Source: Picochlorum sp. 'celeri'
Taxonomy: Eukaryota > Chlorophyta > Trebouxiophyceae
Assembly: GCA_010909725.1 (NCBI GenBank)
Contig: JAACMV010000020.1
Coordinates: 248,001 to 312,000, forward strand
Length of the DNA stretch: 64,000 nucleotides
Reading direction: 5' to 3'
Shown: positions 1 through 10,051 of the stretch, piece by piece
How the letters are laid out: every line of letters begins with the position of its first letter
Numbering within the stretch: position 1 is the stretch's first letter
Program-made: the position numbers and the translations under genes
Notes under the pieces: model-generated
Databases searched by the model: none
Told to the model about the DNA's origin: nothing
The model's input: the letters and a program-made list of their open reading frames with translations, nothing else

Positions 1-1
1 A

Positions 2-496
2 CCCTCGTGTCGAGATTTTCTAGAGGCAGACCCTAGTGAGTTTGCTCGAGTGGATGCCATACTGCTTGACCCATCATGCAGTGGCAGCGGGACTGCAGTG
101 TCAAGAATGGACTATTTACTCCCAAATTCTAGTCAACATGTGTCTCAGAGAGGAGTCATGCATGCGGATGAGCGCGTGCTGTCCTTAAAGCAGTTTCAAA
201 TCTCAGTAATTCAGCATGCCATGTCGTTTCCGAACGTAAAGAAGATTGTGTATTCAACGTGCAGTATTTATTATGAAGAAAATGAGGGTGTCGTTGCTCA
301 TGTTTTGGAGTTTGCAAAGGAGCATGGGTTTCATGTGGCAGAGGTATTGCCCTCCTGGCCTCGGAGAGGGCTGGTTCTCCAGCAGGAAGAAAGACAAGAA
401 GACATTCTCCCTGCTGGTGAGGCCAGAAAGGTTTTGAGAGTAGACCCTATAGAAGATGGTACTGATGGATTTTTTGTAGCAATGTTTGTAAAGTAG
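2..496 (+). CDS. NSUN5/Rcm1-like rRNA (cytosine-5) methyltransferase, 5'-truncated by window edge
   Basis: C-terminal part of a SAM-dependent RNA m5C methyltransferase of the NOP2/Sun family. The frame is open from base 2 and encodes DFLEADPSEF, then ILLDPSCSGSG, then IVYSTCSIY. These are the two cysteine motifs of the family: the PSC cysteine (product release) and the TCS cysteine (catalytic nucleophile). The DFL.xDP lead-in to LLDPSCSGSG is typical of NSUN5/yeast Rcm1, which methylates one cytosine of the large-subunit rRNA in the nucleolus. About 164 codons are visible; the N-terminal SAM-binding half lies outside the window. The stop is only 6 bases from the stop of the convergent receptor kinase gene. 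Family assignment is firm; the NSUN5 subfamily is inferred from the motif context. Confidence 0.85.
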   Translation, partial: PSCRDFLEADPSEFARVDAILLDPSCSGSGTAVSRMDYLLPNSSQHVSQRGVMHADERVLSLKQFQISVIQHAMSFPNVKKIVYSTCSIYYEENEGVVAHVLEFAKEHGFHVAEVLPSWPRRGLVLQQEERQEDILPAGEARKVLRVDPIEDGTDGFFVAMFVK

Positions 497-502
497 TCGC
501 AG

Positions 503-3500
503 TTACACATGTACTATTGCCTTTTTGGAACTTGGTATTGCTTGGGACATTCCAATTGTTTCCCATCGCATGAGTTCTTCTTGAATCAGAATATCTGTTC
601 TACGCATGATCTCTGCACATGATGGGCGCTGATGGGGGTCTTGGTGCCAGCATTTCTTAATGAGGCGCTTCAATGGCTCTGGCGTGTCAGGATCCACCCA
701 CGGCCGGTCTCCATTCACAGCCACTTTCAGAATGATTTGGAAAAAGTGGTTGGAATCCTTCCACGGCTGACGCCGTGTGTACATTTCGTTAACTATGCAT
801 CCTAAAGCATACACATCTACCTTTTCATCCACTTTTCCACCATTCATTTGCTCTGGAGACATGTACATGGGCGTGCCATTCTCGGCAGTCATTTGTGTGA
901 GGTAACTCTTTGCAGGGTCCTTCACCTTGGAAATTCCAAAATCGGCAATCTTTGCACGACCCTCGTCATCCAAAAGAATGTTTTGGGGCTTCAAGTCTCT
1001 ATGTATGACAAATGGATGCAAGTATGCTAGTCCTTCAGCAATGTCATGGATGAGCTGCAGAATTTCAATATATGTCAAACGACGCCTGTTCCTGTCGTGA
1101 ATGCGCTGGTATAAATTTCCACCTCTCATGAGTTCCATGACTAGACAACATTTGTTTTTATCATCAGTGCATGCCCCAAATACCTTGACCAACCTCTCAC
1201 AATCGAATTTTGATGCCAATTTGATTTCTCTGATCAATGCCTCGTATGCAGCTTGACCATTCTGTTCATCTCCGGAAGACAATCTCACGAAAGAAGGCAG
1301 CTTTTTCACAGCGACCGGTTTACCCTTGTATTTTCCTTCGTATACAGCTCCAAAACCACCAGTTCCCAAGCACTTTCCTAAATGCTTTTCGATGACAGCT
1401 GGAGGAATGTGCAGGTCTATACCATTTGTCTCATCATCTCCAAACATTGGTGGAGGTAATGGTGACAGAGGTGGTAGCACAGTGTTTAGCCGGCCACCAC
1501 CTTGCTGTCTCCTTCTTCTAATTCTATGAGCTGCATTTTTACTATCTGACTCATACGCAGTGTGTAAAAATCCATCCCATGATTTACTACGCTTCAGCTG
1601 CCAATCCTCAATCACGAATTCCTCATCTACATCCATGTCATTATCATCACATGCTTCGCTTGAGCTACAGTTAATTCTAGACGATATTGTCAAGCACTTT
1701 GAATCTACAAGCTGATCTACATTCGGTGGCAAAGGGCCTACTCCAGAGTACCCAAAGACGCTCTGGTGTGAAGGAGATTTTGGAGACAATCCTTCCATAC
1801 CCTGTTGCTCACTTGATGCAGAATTTCCCGTCAACCGAGTATCAGTAGGAAGAGACTGGGCTTTTAAGAGTGCACCAGATATTGAGACAGATCTCTGCGA
1901 TGATATAGGTGTTATCGTCATGTCACTATTAACCACATCAGATCCCAACCTGCGGTGGATTGGAATCACCCATGACAAATCACTTGTATCAAGGGTATCC
2001 TGGCTTGACCTGTTACCCCCAGGTGATGATGGACATGTATCCACAATTTTCTTGCCTTTCCCACTAAATCCATTTCTTCTTCTGCTCCGCCACAAGAGAA
2101 AGCCACCAAAGAGGATCAGAACTCCACTAACCAGACCAACCACAAGCCCAACCACCCATGCAATACTCGACTCTGTGGTGTCAAAAATGGACGAGGTCGT
2201 ATCATTCATGGGCGGATCTACAGTATCATTGGTGTCTATAGTAATGCTACTCCAATCTCCCTTCCAAAACGAAGGAATCGTTGTCGAAATCTCCTCATCC
2301 GATGTGTTAATGGGAGTACAGCAGTATACAGCAGTGAATTCGCACTGTGTCCCATTGACACAAACATACGACGATGAATTAGCTGCTACCTGCTCATCGA
2401 CCGTATTCCTTCCACTCTCTGGAAGTACACCCCATATCAACTGATCCTGTAAATAGACTGGAATCCTATCGTTCTTCACCTCAAACCTCGGAATGATTGT
2501 TGTATTCACTGGTGCACCTGTAAACTCTGGCGCCATCATGTACGAATAATCCAGGGTCTCATTCAATGCAAAACCTGTGAACGCATTTGGAGTCAAAGAA
2601 AGCTGAAAGCCCAATTCATCTCGTATCCTTGGATCACTTGTATCAAAAAATGCATCCTGCTGCCCAGATGGCCTTGGAAGCAACAATCCTGCATCCTCAT
2701 TAAATGTAATTTCTACCGCAAATTGAGCATCACTTTCATCCGGATACGCCTTCACAATATCAAGTCTGATTCCATTACAATCGCTCTTCTCCCATTGACG
2801 ACAGGTGACGTCAAAGAATGCATTAGGATTGTTCAACACACTCACAGGAGGCTCTGCCATGCCATGGAAGTAATACACCAGTTTCAAATCTCCTAACGAA
2901 ATCGACGAGTATCTCTGAACATTCTGTAGCTTTATATAAAATTCAGTAATGCCGTTATATTTTACGTCCCTATAGTCGATCGGCAAGTAATTCAAGGTCA
3001 CCAACTGTGGGACCTCTGTCGACACATTTGTCTGCTGATCATCCGCAGTTCCACTCGCAGTCGATCCAAGAGAACACCACAAATTGTTGAACATCATTTT
3101 CTCTACTGGCTTTGGCTGCGTCCCATTCTCTCCAATTGACTGAAGAAACGTGAAAAACACAGGGTTGTCTGGAGCAATATACTCTGTTGGTGAAGATCCA
3201 AATACAGGCGCGCTCCCATTCCTCACCAGCACCACATCGGTACCGATCAACTCGTTCTGATCTCGAATATAGTCTCCATCGGGGAATACGACACCAAATC
3301 TCCATGCAGTCACGTTGGTATCCACTCCTCCCAACCAAAACTTGGACAAATAATACTGATCATTCCCTTTCACAGAATTCACCGTATAATTCACCTTTAA
3401 CAAACATTGTGGAGACGCAGTCACACCCTGCAGCAGCTTTCTACCAAATACCACATCCTTATGAGGAGCAGACATGTCCTTGGGACGACCAATGCTCAGT

Positions 3501-3622
3501 CCCTTGGCACCATGCAAACTCCTCGCACGAGCAGGCTGCTGCTGATAGACAGCACTCAACAAGAAGATACATACTATCAACCGTGCTGTCAGTCCACAGC
3601 CCTCGTGGCATTGGTAGACCAT
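503..3622 (-). CDS. Transmembrane receptor-like TKL kinase with CBM3-like ectodomain
   Basis: Single-exon 1039-residue protein. Order seen: hydrophobic signal region (about 12-26), RKLLQ (61-65), a first beta-rich region (72-185), a second region (205-402), an acidic Thr/Asn-rich stalk, one membrane span (about 488-511), a basic stop-transfer, a 230-residue Ser-rich linker, and a kinase domain (about 745-1010). The second region follows cellulose-binding module family 3: SLGDLKLVYY, DYSYM and VYLQDQLIWG match the CBM3 strand motifs. Kinase motifs are intact: GTGGFG 753-758, VAVKK lysine 773, HRDLKPQN with D876, and DFG 894-896, ending in MSPEQ; this is TKL-like. Many N-x-S/T sequons lie outside the membrane. 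A cell-wall sensor is a reasonable inference. The kinase call is sure; the CBM3 call is moderately sure and ligand is unknown. Confidence 0.85.
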   Translation of the reverse strand: MVYQCHEGCGLTARLIVCIFLLSAVYQQQPARARSLHGAKGLSIGRPKDMSAPHKDVVFGRKLLQGVTASPQCLLKVNYTVNSVKGNDQYYLSKFWLGGVDTNVTAWRFGVVFPDGDYIRDQNELIGTDVVLVRNGSAPVFGSSPTEYIAPDNPVFFTFLQSIGENGTQPKPVEKMMFNNLWCSLGSTASGTADDQQTNVSTEVPQLVTLNYLPIDYRDVKYNGITEFYIKLQNVQRYSSISLGDLKLVYYFHGMAEPPVSVLNNPNAFFDVTCRQWEKSDCNGIRLDIVKAYPDESDAQFAVEITFNEDAGLLLPRPSGQQDAFFDTSDPRIRDELGFQLSLTPNAFTGFALNETLDYSYMMAPEFTGAPVNTTIIPRFEVKNDRIPVYLQDQLIWGVLPESGRNTVDEQVAANSSSYVCVNGTQCEFTAVYCCTPINTSDEEISTTIPSFWKGDWSSITIDTNDTVDPPMNDTTSSIFDTTESSIAWVVGLVVGLVSGVLILFGGFLLWRSRRRNGFSGKGKKIVDTCPSSPGGNRSSQDTLDTSDLSWVIPIHRRLGSDVVNSDMTITPISSQRSVSISGALLKAQSLPTDTRLTGNSASSEQQGMEGLSPKSPSHQSVFGYSGVGPLPPNVDQLVDSKCLTISSRINCSSSEACDDNDMDVDEEFVIEDWQLKRSKSWDGFLHTAYESDSKNAAHRIRRRRQQGGGRLNTVLPPLSPLPPPMFGDDETNGIDLHIPPAVIEKHLGKCLGTGGFGAVYEGKYKGKPVAVKKLPSFVRLSSGDEQNGQAAYEALIREIKLASKFDCERLVKVFGACTDDKNKCCLVMELMRGGNLYQRIHDRNRRRLTYIEILQLIHDIAEGLAYLHPFVIHRDLKPQNILLDDEGRAKIADFGISKVKDPAKSYLTQMTAENGTPMYMSPEQMNGGKVDEKVDVYALGCIVNEMYTRRQPWKDSNHFFQIILKVAVNGDRPWVDPDTPEPLKRLIKKCWHQDPHQRPSCAEIMRRTDILIQEELMRWETIGMSQAIPSSKKAIVHV

Positions 3623-4494
3623 ATCAAATACTATCGCAGACCTATCAGAAGAAAACGCCTACGCCTCGCGCCCCTCTTCCGTCAAACCCACACACGTCAA
3701 CACCATCACCCGCTCACTCTCTCGTTTCCTATAATATCAAAATATCCATCAGAATTCCATCCAACTGCACCATAAGATGCAGAAATGCGCCATACCTCGT
3801 CGTTTCTGTTGTCGGTCCGAACCACAAGGGATACGTCGCACGATACCTGCTCGTCTCTAGAGCATACTGTTTACAATTCTTATGTCGTATTAACTTCCAA
3901 ACCAGTCACTGGGAGGCATTCGTATTCATTTCATGCAACACGGATTCAGAATCCTCTAGCAGCTCATCTTGGCTTCCCAAGTCGCAGGAGCTGTCAGCAT
4001 TCGAATCTGCACTCCACCAATCTCCCATCGTGCATGAGTGTCATGGCGCTGCATGGCACGGAGACATCATCCGACAGACTCTGTACAGGCCATGCATACG
4101 TGCAAAAACATGTATCATGAAAAGAATGGTTGTTCTTTGAGTTCTGGGTGGTCAACTGTGGGGTTCTTGGACAGATCGAAGCGTCCTAGGACACGTGGGA
4201 AATCATTCCAAGAGCTGACCGACGCATCGAGTGAGTCGGGCCAGTGGTAGAATTCGAATCACATGGTGTCTCGTTTGGAATTCAAACGTGATAGTAATAT
4301 CTCTCGTTTGTTTTGGAATACTGTTCCTTGCGAATAGAACGACTCTGCGTGAGTTGGAGTTGTTGAGCAAGGATTGGCAAATAGACTGGCAGTCCGTTGG
4401 TAGAAGAGAGAGGTTTTTGATTCATACGATTGGTTGTGTCTCAAATTATAGTATATTTATTGGATAAAGGCTGGCGAGAATAGAGCATCTGTCG
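3623..4494. other. Divergent intergenic region, 872 bp
   Basis: Lies between the receptor kinase (minus) and the cysteine-rich secreted protein (plus), so it should hold both promoters. Open frames here (for example 3785-4120) have no recognisable domain, signal peptide or motif, and I do not call them genes. No long inverted repeat was noticed. Confidence 0.5.
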
Positions 4495-4896
4495 ATGGAG
4501 TGGCGTCCGAGCTGGACAGTACAGGCCAGTATTTGGTTCCTCGCGTTCCTCGTGTTGCCATCCTCCACTGTACAAGGGCGCGCATTGTTACAATGTGGTA
4601 CTTGCAGTCCAAATGCTGCTGCTGTTTGTGCGTCATTGTCATCGGCAGAGAAGGCTTTGGCGAGTCAGACGTTGGTATCAGCATGCAGTGACATTGACTT
4701 CCAGCCAGATCAGTGCTGTAATTTGCGTCATTCGAGTCAGTGGGAGCAGGTGTCTGCATGCTTTTGTTCTGGAGAAGATGCGTCTGCGATGCAGTCTGTG
4801 CGGTTGAATACAATTGATACGATATGTGGATGCTCTGGGAGCAGGTCCATCAATTTGCCACCATTGCCAACAAGAGGATGGCCGGGGTTGACTTGA
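4495..4896 (+). CDS. Small cysteine-rich secreted protein, 8-cysteine-motif-like
   Basis: 133 residues beginning with a clear signal peptide (hydrophobic core about 12-24), followed directly by RALLQ (29-33). The mature part has ten cysteines: C34, C37, C45, C64, C74, C75, C89, C91, C111, C113. The order C..C..CC..CxC..C..C recalls the plant lipid-transfer/prolamin eight-cysteine motif. However, the spacing differs (last pair is CxC) and no overall match is recognised. No membrane span or GPI signal is visible after the signal peptide. It is head-to-head with the receptor kinase gene and shares with that protein the basic-L-L-Q motif just after the secretory signal. Function unknown; an apoplastic or cell-wall protein is likely. 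Confidence 0.6.
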   Translation: MEWRPSWTVQASIWFLAFLVLPSSTVQGRALLQCGTCSPNAAAVCASLSSAEKALASQTLVSACSDIDFQPDQCCNLRHSSQWEQVSACFCSGEDASAMQSVRLNTIDTICGCSGSRSINLPPLPTRGWPGLT

Positions 4897-4986
4897 TGAA
4901 ATTGGTACAGTTGTCATACGATATGATTGTAATAATAACAAGTATGAATAAATTGAAAGTATACGGAATGTCGTTTGTCCTGATGA

Positions 4987-7734
4987 TTAGTTTTCGTTCA
5001 TAATGCGTGCGAATTCTTCCACTCGGAATGGCTTTGCCAGCCAGCCAGTGAAACCGTGTGCAACACATGTGTCTCGGGTGTCTTCAAATGCGTCCGCTGT
5101 GACGGCAATTATCTTTGTCGATTGATTAGGGAACAGCAATTTGATTTCTTTGACGGCATCCATGCCACCCATGCGTGGCATATGAAGGTCCATGAGAATT
5201 GCATGATAGTATTCTGGTCCGCCGGCCTCCTTCACCTTGGCGACTGCTTCAATGCCATCCTCTGCCGTGTCAATCTGAGTGAATCCCAAACGTTTTAAAA
5301 TGCGGATTGCTACTTTCATGTTGATAACATTGTCTTCTGCAATGAGTAGTCGTCTCTCACTGTTGTCTGAATCAAGACCGTCAACAAGACTGTTGCTGGA
5401 TGCAACATGCTTTAAAGACACCTGCAACAAACTGCTTGATGAAGCAAAGCTTTGTTGCATGTCACAATCTGGATCAGATGCTCTCGGTGATTTTGCTTCT
5501 GGGGTTGTTGTGGTATGGTGGGCGTGGTCGCATGGCATGCTATCAATGTCCAGTTCGAGGACTTCTTGGAGTGCCATTTGCAATCTGCCCTGGCGTACAG
5601 GCCTTGATACGGTGACATAGCCTAGACTGCCTGGACATATTGGATCAAGACCCTTATCAATGTCGAGCGCCTTCCAATCACCGTGTTCGCTTTGGCAAAG
5701 AGTCTTGGCTGCTTTTGAGTCGTTCAAATTGTGGACGACATGTTTGTCCTCTGCATGATGCGGGTCGACTTGCTGGACTTCTGACAAGTTCACATGGCCA
5801 GGCCATGATAGCAATATGCACCTTCTTGCTTCTTCTGGATGTCTTTGTTTTAGCAGTTTCGATAGCAGCGTCTTGTGTGATACGCTCATGATGATGACAT
5901 CAAAAGGTCCAGTGACAAGGCTGTCATTCAAGGATAGATTTGACATTCCATGATCATCTTGGTGCACTGTTTTTATCAGTTTCATCGCTTCTTCTTCTGA
6001 TGCCATTGAACGAACTCTGCATCCCCATGTCAACAAGGATTTCTCCACTACACTGCGGACTAATGTGGACGCCTCCACCAGCAGTACTTTCTTCCCAGAT
6101 GTCACCTCTAAATTGGGGGAATATGGATACGGTTGGATATGTTGCTCATGCTGCTGCTTCGAATCTGATGGAGCCGGAAGCCTGACACTCCACGCAAACG
6201 TACTGCCAGTGCCAATCCCATCAGAGTGTGCCCACATGTCTCCTCCCATGGCCTCACAGAGCTTTTGAGAGATTGTCAACCCCAGTCCAGAGCCGCCGAA
6301 TTTTCGCGTGGGCGTCGCATCTAATTGCGAAAATGATCTAAACAATCTATCCAAATCATTCGTATCTATTCCGATACCAGTATCACTCACTCTAAAGTGA
6401 ATGTACCCTGGACCATGAGGAAGATGCCGTTGCACAGAAGCATTCTGAGGAAATGGCTTTGCAGCAATCTCCAAAAATATCTCACCCTCGTCTGTAAATT
6501 TCACTGCATTATTCAAAATATTGAGCAATATCTGTTGCAACCGATGAGGATCTCCAGTGAGCAATGGGGGGACATCATCATCAATGTGATATGCAAGGTG
6601 CAATCTCTTCTGAGCAGCATGCATCCCTGCAATCTCCATGGCAGCCTCCACAGTCGACATGAGGTAAAACTGGGTCGATAATAACTCCATTTTGTTTGCC
6701 TCTATCTTGCTAAAATCCAATATATCAGTAATCAGCGACAAAAGAGCTTCTCCACTGCATCGAATAGTGTTCACAAGGTCCCACTGCTGTGGTGTCAACT
6801 TTGTATCAGCAAGCAGCTGTCCCACTGCAATCATGCCGTTCAAAGGCGTTCGAATTTCATGCGACATACGAGCTAAAAACTGACTTTTCGCTTCGGTTGC
6901 AGCAGCGGCTTGAGATGCTTCATGCTTTGCTGCCAATTGGGCTTGCTTGTACCTGACCAACTCTGTGATATCCGACTGAATACCCACATAATGCGTCAAA
7001 GACCCCCAATCATCCCGTATTGGGGTCAAACTAAGATAATTAATGAATGCGTCTCCACTCCGTTTGTAATTCTACACAACAAGACACCATCAAACACATG
7101 GCCATCAACACACCAACACAACAAGGCTACCCACCGTCAGTTGAACCACACACGGCTCTCCTCTCTTGATAGAACGCTTCAATGTCTCTACACTGCTCTC
7201 ATCCGTCCCTTCCCCTTGCAGAAATCTGCAGTTCTTGTGCATGACCTCTTTCACAGGATATCCAGTCATTTTTGAAAATCCTTCATTGATGTAAATCAGA
7301 GGCATATCCGGGGATTTTGCATCAGCAATAGTTATTCCCTCTTGAATAGCATCCATAGCCTTTTCCTTCAGATGTAAAAGCTCCAAATCGGATCGTTTCA
7401 TACACACAATATCCTCCTCTGCAGACCCATGCGACGACACACGCTTTGCTACGTATTCCTTCTCCTCAGTATCCAGCTCATTCGATTCAGTAACCTCACA
7501 TTGTCTTTCTAATGTACGAATTCGAGCTTGCAGCCTTGATACCTGCACAAAATACGCATGTCGCTCATGTTCGTGTTCACCCAACCAACCAATCGCAGCA
7601 TATACACCCGATCCCTCCATAAGGTATCATTAATAGATCTTTAAGAACACAATGCTGCCCTTGTAACATACCTCTGCTCGCAAAGAAAGCAGTTCCTCCT
7701 CAGGGGACCCACTCGCCGACGACCGTCCGTTCAT
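4987..7734 (-). CDS. LOV-domain hybrid histidine kinase with degenerate and canonical receiver domains
   Basis: Three-exon model, 851 residues: exon 1 7734-7672, exon 2 7542-7135, exon 3 7071-4987; introns 129 and 63 bp, all junctions in phase. Exon 1 plus exon 2 form a heptad-rich coiled coil (about 13-35). A LOV domain (about 82-190) carries the flavin-adduct motif NCRFLQ with C126 and resumes after intron 2 with NYKRSGDAF. Then come the H box SHEIRTPLN (H228), ATPase boxes (NNAVKFTD, SDTGIGID, GGSGLGL), a degenerate receiver (about 484-666) and a canonical receiver (about 729-851) with D785 in LMDLHMP and the conserved lysine in LAKPF. No membrane span, so a soluble blue-light sensor kinase. 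An alternative start at 7620 would lose the coiled coil and is less likely. Confidence 0.85.
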
Positions 7735-8105
7735 ACAGCGGGTCTCTGGCACACAGTCGACTCAATACGATTACTTTGAAAATACGTGGATGGTAATGGA
7801 ACCAATTAAATCCCTTCTGTCGACATACACGCCCAGGGAAGACCAGTTGTCACTCAAGACGTTCTCGAATACTGTACTCTCCTAAATAAACCCGTCAAGA
7901 GGCTCTCTATACCTACGAATGAAATAAAATAAAATGCAGTGTTGAAATTTTACAGGTAACCGGTGAAACTATGAGATCTTGGGTGGACAGAAATGTTCCT
8001 ACTACCACCCACATGCATGGTCCTGGACCAGTGGTCCAGGATCACCCATTGCGCTGAATCGGTCTCTCCGGAGCATGGGTCAACATGGGAAAACCAATCT
8101 CTCTT
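7735..8105. other. Intergenic region upstream of the LOV kinase, 371 bp
   Basis: Promoter side of the LOV kinase and 3' side of the E2F gene, both on the minus strand. It contains the 21-bp dyad listed separately at 8021-8041; nothing else stands out. Confidence 0.5.
8021..8041. promoter_or_regulatory. Perfect inverted repeat, 10-bp arms with 1-base centre
   Basis: TCCTGGACCA, one G, then its exact reverse complement. It lies 287 bp upstream of the LOV kinase start and 65 bp beyond the E2F stop. The form fits a dimeric transcription-factor site; no factor is assigned. Confidence 0.45.
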
Positions 8106-9527
8106 TTATGACGGATCCTGAGTTCTATAGTCTGGCTGCTGCTCATCAGTTTCTCTTCCACGCTGTTCTGGAGCAGGTGATGGATCCAGTGTGCCTGATA
8201 TCAGTTGCTGCATATATGGCAGGAATTGCATCATGAAATCTCCGTGCGCCACATCGTTTGGAATACCGGGTGATTGGTGTGATGAAAAATCGATATTTTG
8301 CTGCGCCGCAATAAATGCAGCCAGTGCTGATGGATCAAGCTGTACTGGATCAATTGGCTCTGCTGAGTGCGGCATAGTGCTTGGCAGCATGCCCATCGGC
8401 ATGGACATTGAATTGAATAGAGCTGGATTATACATGAGGTTGGAAAACTTCTCTGCGTCTGCAGCATCCAAATTGAAGCCTGGTGGCATCATGCCAGAGA
8501 ACTGTGGCTGTTGTGTGGGCGTATGCATCCTGGCAGATTTCTCAGGACTTTTTGCTTCAGCAGCAGGCTTTTTTCTCTTGCTTGAACTCGTTTCCAGTAC
8601 ATCTTCTTCAGAAAGCTTTTCCAGAATCGGCCTCGGTTCGCGTGCCTGTTTTGCTACTGCCAATTCAGGAGGTTGATGGGCATCTCCTGGTTTCCAACCA
8701 TAAGTCCAATGGAATGAGGGCTGCCGTTTGTGAGGATTCAATTTTTCAATAATTCCTATACTACAGAGTATCGAGCCAATGTCGTACAGCCGCCTTTCGG
8801 TCGTGATCTGCCTCTGGGTCCTGTTCTTCTTGACTGTCTCTGGGACAAAACCTGGGCCAAGAAGATACGCAGCGCAATCAGAAAGCGATGCAGTTCCTCC
8901 AGCATGTAGCAACGTTCGAATCAAACGTCTGGTGAGATTGGATAACGAATTCAGATCCTTCTTCTGGGCATCAGACACATTGATGTCTGGGTTATGCAAT
9001 GGATCTGTCTCACTCATGATCTCTGTGATAACATCAGGCAAGCCATCATATCCAAGAAACTCATATTGTAACTTTCCAACTCGTTTGACAACCTTTATCG
9101 CTTCTAATACATTAATCACATCATACATGCGTCGCCGTGGAACCCCACAGTGGGCAGCAGCATGACTTAATACCAGCGATCCTGGGCGACCATCCGGCTC
9201 AACATGACCAAATTTATCCAAAAAGTCATGACAGAGCCGAGTGAGAGCAGACTTGGGCTCTCTCTTGGGCAACAAGCCCAAGTCCTGTGCTGTAACTACT
9301 ACCTCTTCGTGTTCTCTCACCTCACCCGAGCCACCCGCGATCTGTTCATGTTTTGACACGGCATCCTCATCCTCCTGAAATGGTGCTTGTTCCAATGCAA
9401 CATGCACAGCATCCTTGTCACGATCAGACTGAGAGCGCTCCTGTGTCTTTGGAAACCCAACTCCAGTTGTCTCCTGTGTTGACGCCTCTCGTTCGGTGTT
9501 ATCGCCCCCACCAAACGATCTATCCAT
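8106..9527 (-). CDS. Atypical E2F (E2F7/8, DEL-type) with two DNA-binding domains
   Basis: 473 residues from the ATG at 9527; the longer frame to 9539 begins with TTG. Two winged-helix E2F/DP DNA-binding domains are visible. The first (about 90-160) has SALTRLCHDFLDKF, then RRRMYDVINVLEAI and VGKLQYEFLG. The second (about 200-270) has NLTRRLIRTLL, then RRLYDIGSIL and IEKL. Both keep the RRxYD DNA-contact motif. Duplicated domains without a recognisable dimerisation/marked box or Rb-binding tail define atypical E2Fs, which bind E2F sites without a DP partner and repress S-phase or endocycle genes in plants and animals. The C-terminal third is Met/Pro/Gln-rich and probably disordered. Nuclear. 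Family call is strong; the repressor role is inferred from the family. Confidence 0.87.
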   Translation of the reverse strand: MDRSFGGGDNTEREASTQETTGVGFPKTQERSQSDRDKDAVHVALEQAPFQEDEDAVSKHEQIAGGSGEVREHEEVVVTAQDLGLLPKREPKSALTRLCHDFLDKFGHVEPDGRPGSLVLSHAAAHCGVPRRRMYDVINVLEAIKVVKRVGKLQYEFLGYDGLPDVITEIMSETDPLHNPDINVSDAQKKDLNSLSNLTRRLIRTLLHAGGTASLSDCAAYLLGPGFVPETVKKNRTQRQITTERRLYDIGSILCSIGIIEKLNPHKRQPSFHWTYGWKPGDAHQPPELAVAKQAREPRPILEKLSEEDVLETSSSKRKKPAAEAKSPEKSARMHTPTQQPQFSGMMPPGFNLDAADAEKFSNLMYNPALFNSMSMPMGMLPSTMPHSAEPIDPVQLDPSALAAFIAAQQNIDFSSHQSPGIPNDVAHGDFMMQFLPYMQQLISGTLDPSPAPEQRGRETDEQQPDYRTQDPS

Positions 9528-10051
9528 ATTTATGAGCAAAAATCTCCAAGGAATTCAATCAGCGGTGCTGAATAGGAATGTTTGCGAATTTAAGAGGTGC
9601 AAGTAATCGAACTGCGAAAAACTCTATTTTGCCATCAAGACGAGTCGATGTTTATCAAATATCTACCAAAAGACTGTGATTCTTTGAATAATCGATGGAA
9701 TATAGCTCACTGGTACAGAGGAGTGCTCCAACCCAAATCACGCGCACTCCTGGTGCAATTGCAGACACTTTGCAATATCTCTCCAAACTTTACTGATGGA
9801 TCCAGATGTATTGACAGAATTTCATATACAATGCGATAACAGGGTTATATGGTGCGTTGAGGAATCTATAGCGCTTCGGGTTTAAACGATTCGATGGGAT
9901 CGTACCACCCCAATCATGAATCATGTGAAAATGTGGGGGGTTTTCCCTGATCATAAGGTCATACGAAGAAGGCGTATGGTATCCGATACACGCAGGTATT
10001 ACACAGAAACAAGGAATGTGCAATTCATAACTGATTGATGGAATGATTCAT
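9528..10051. other. Intergenic region, 524 bp
   Basis: 5' side of the E2F gene and 3' side of the BRUTUS-like gene, both minus strand. The reading frames here are short and without motifs. No RNA gene was recognised. Confidence 0.45.

Noticed and set aside
3187..4140. 317-codon plus-strand frame overlapping the receptor kinase 5' end
   Set aside because: Its first third is antisense to the kinase coding region, and the remainder has no motif or signal.
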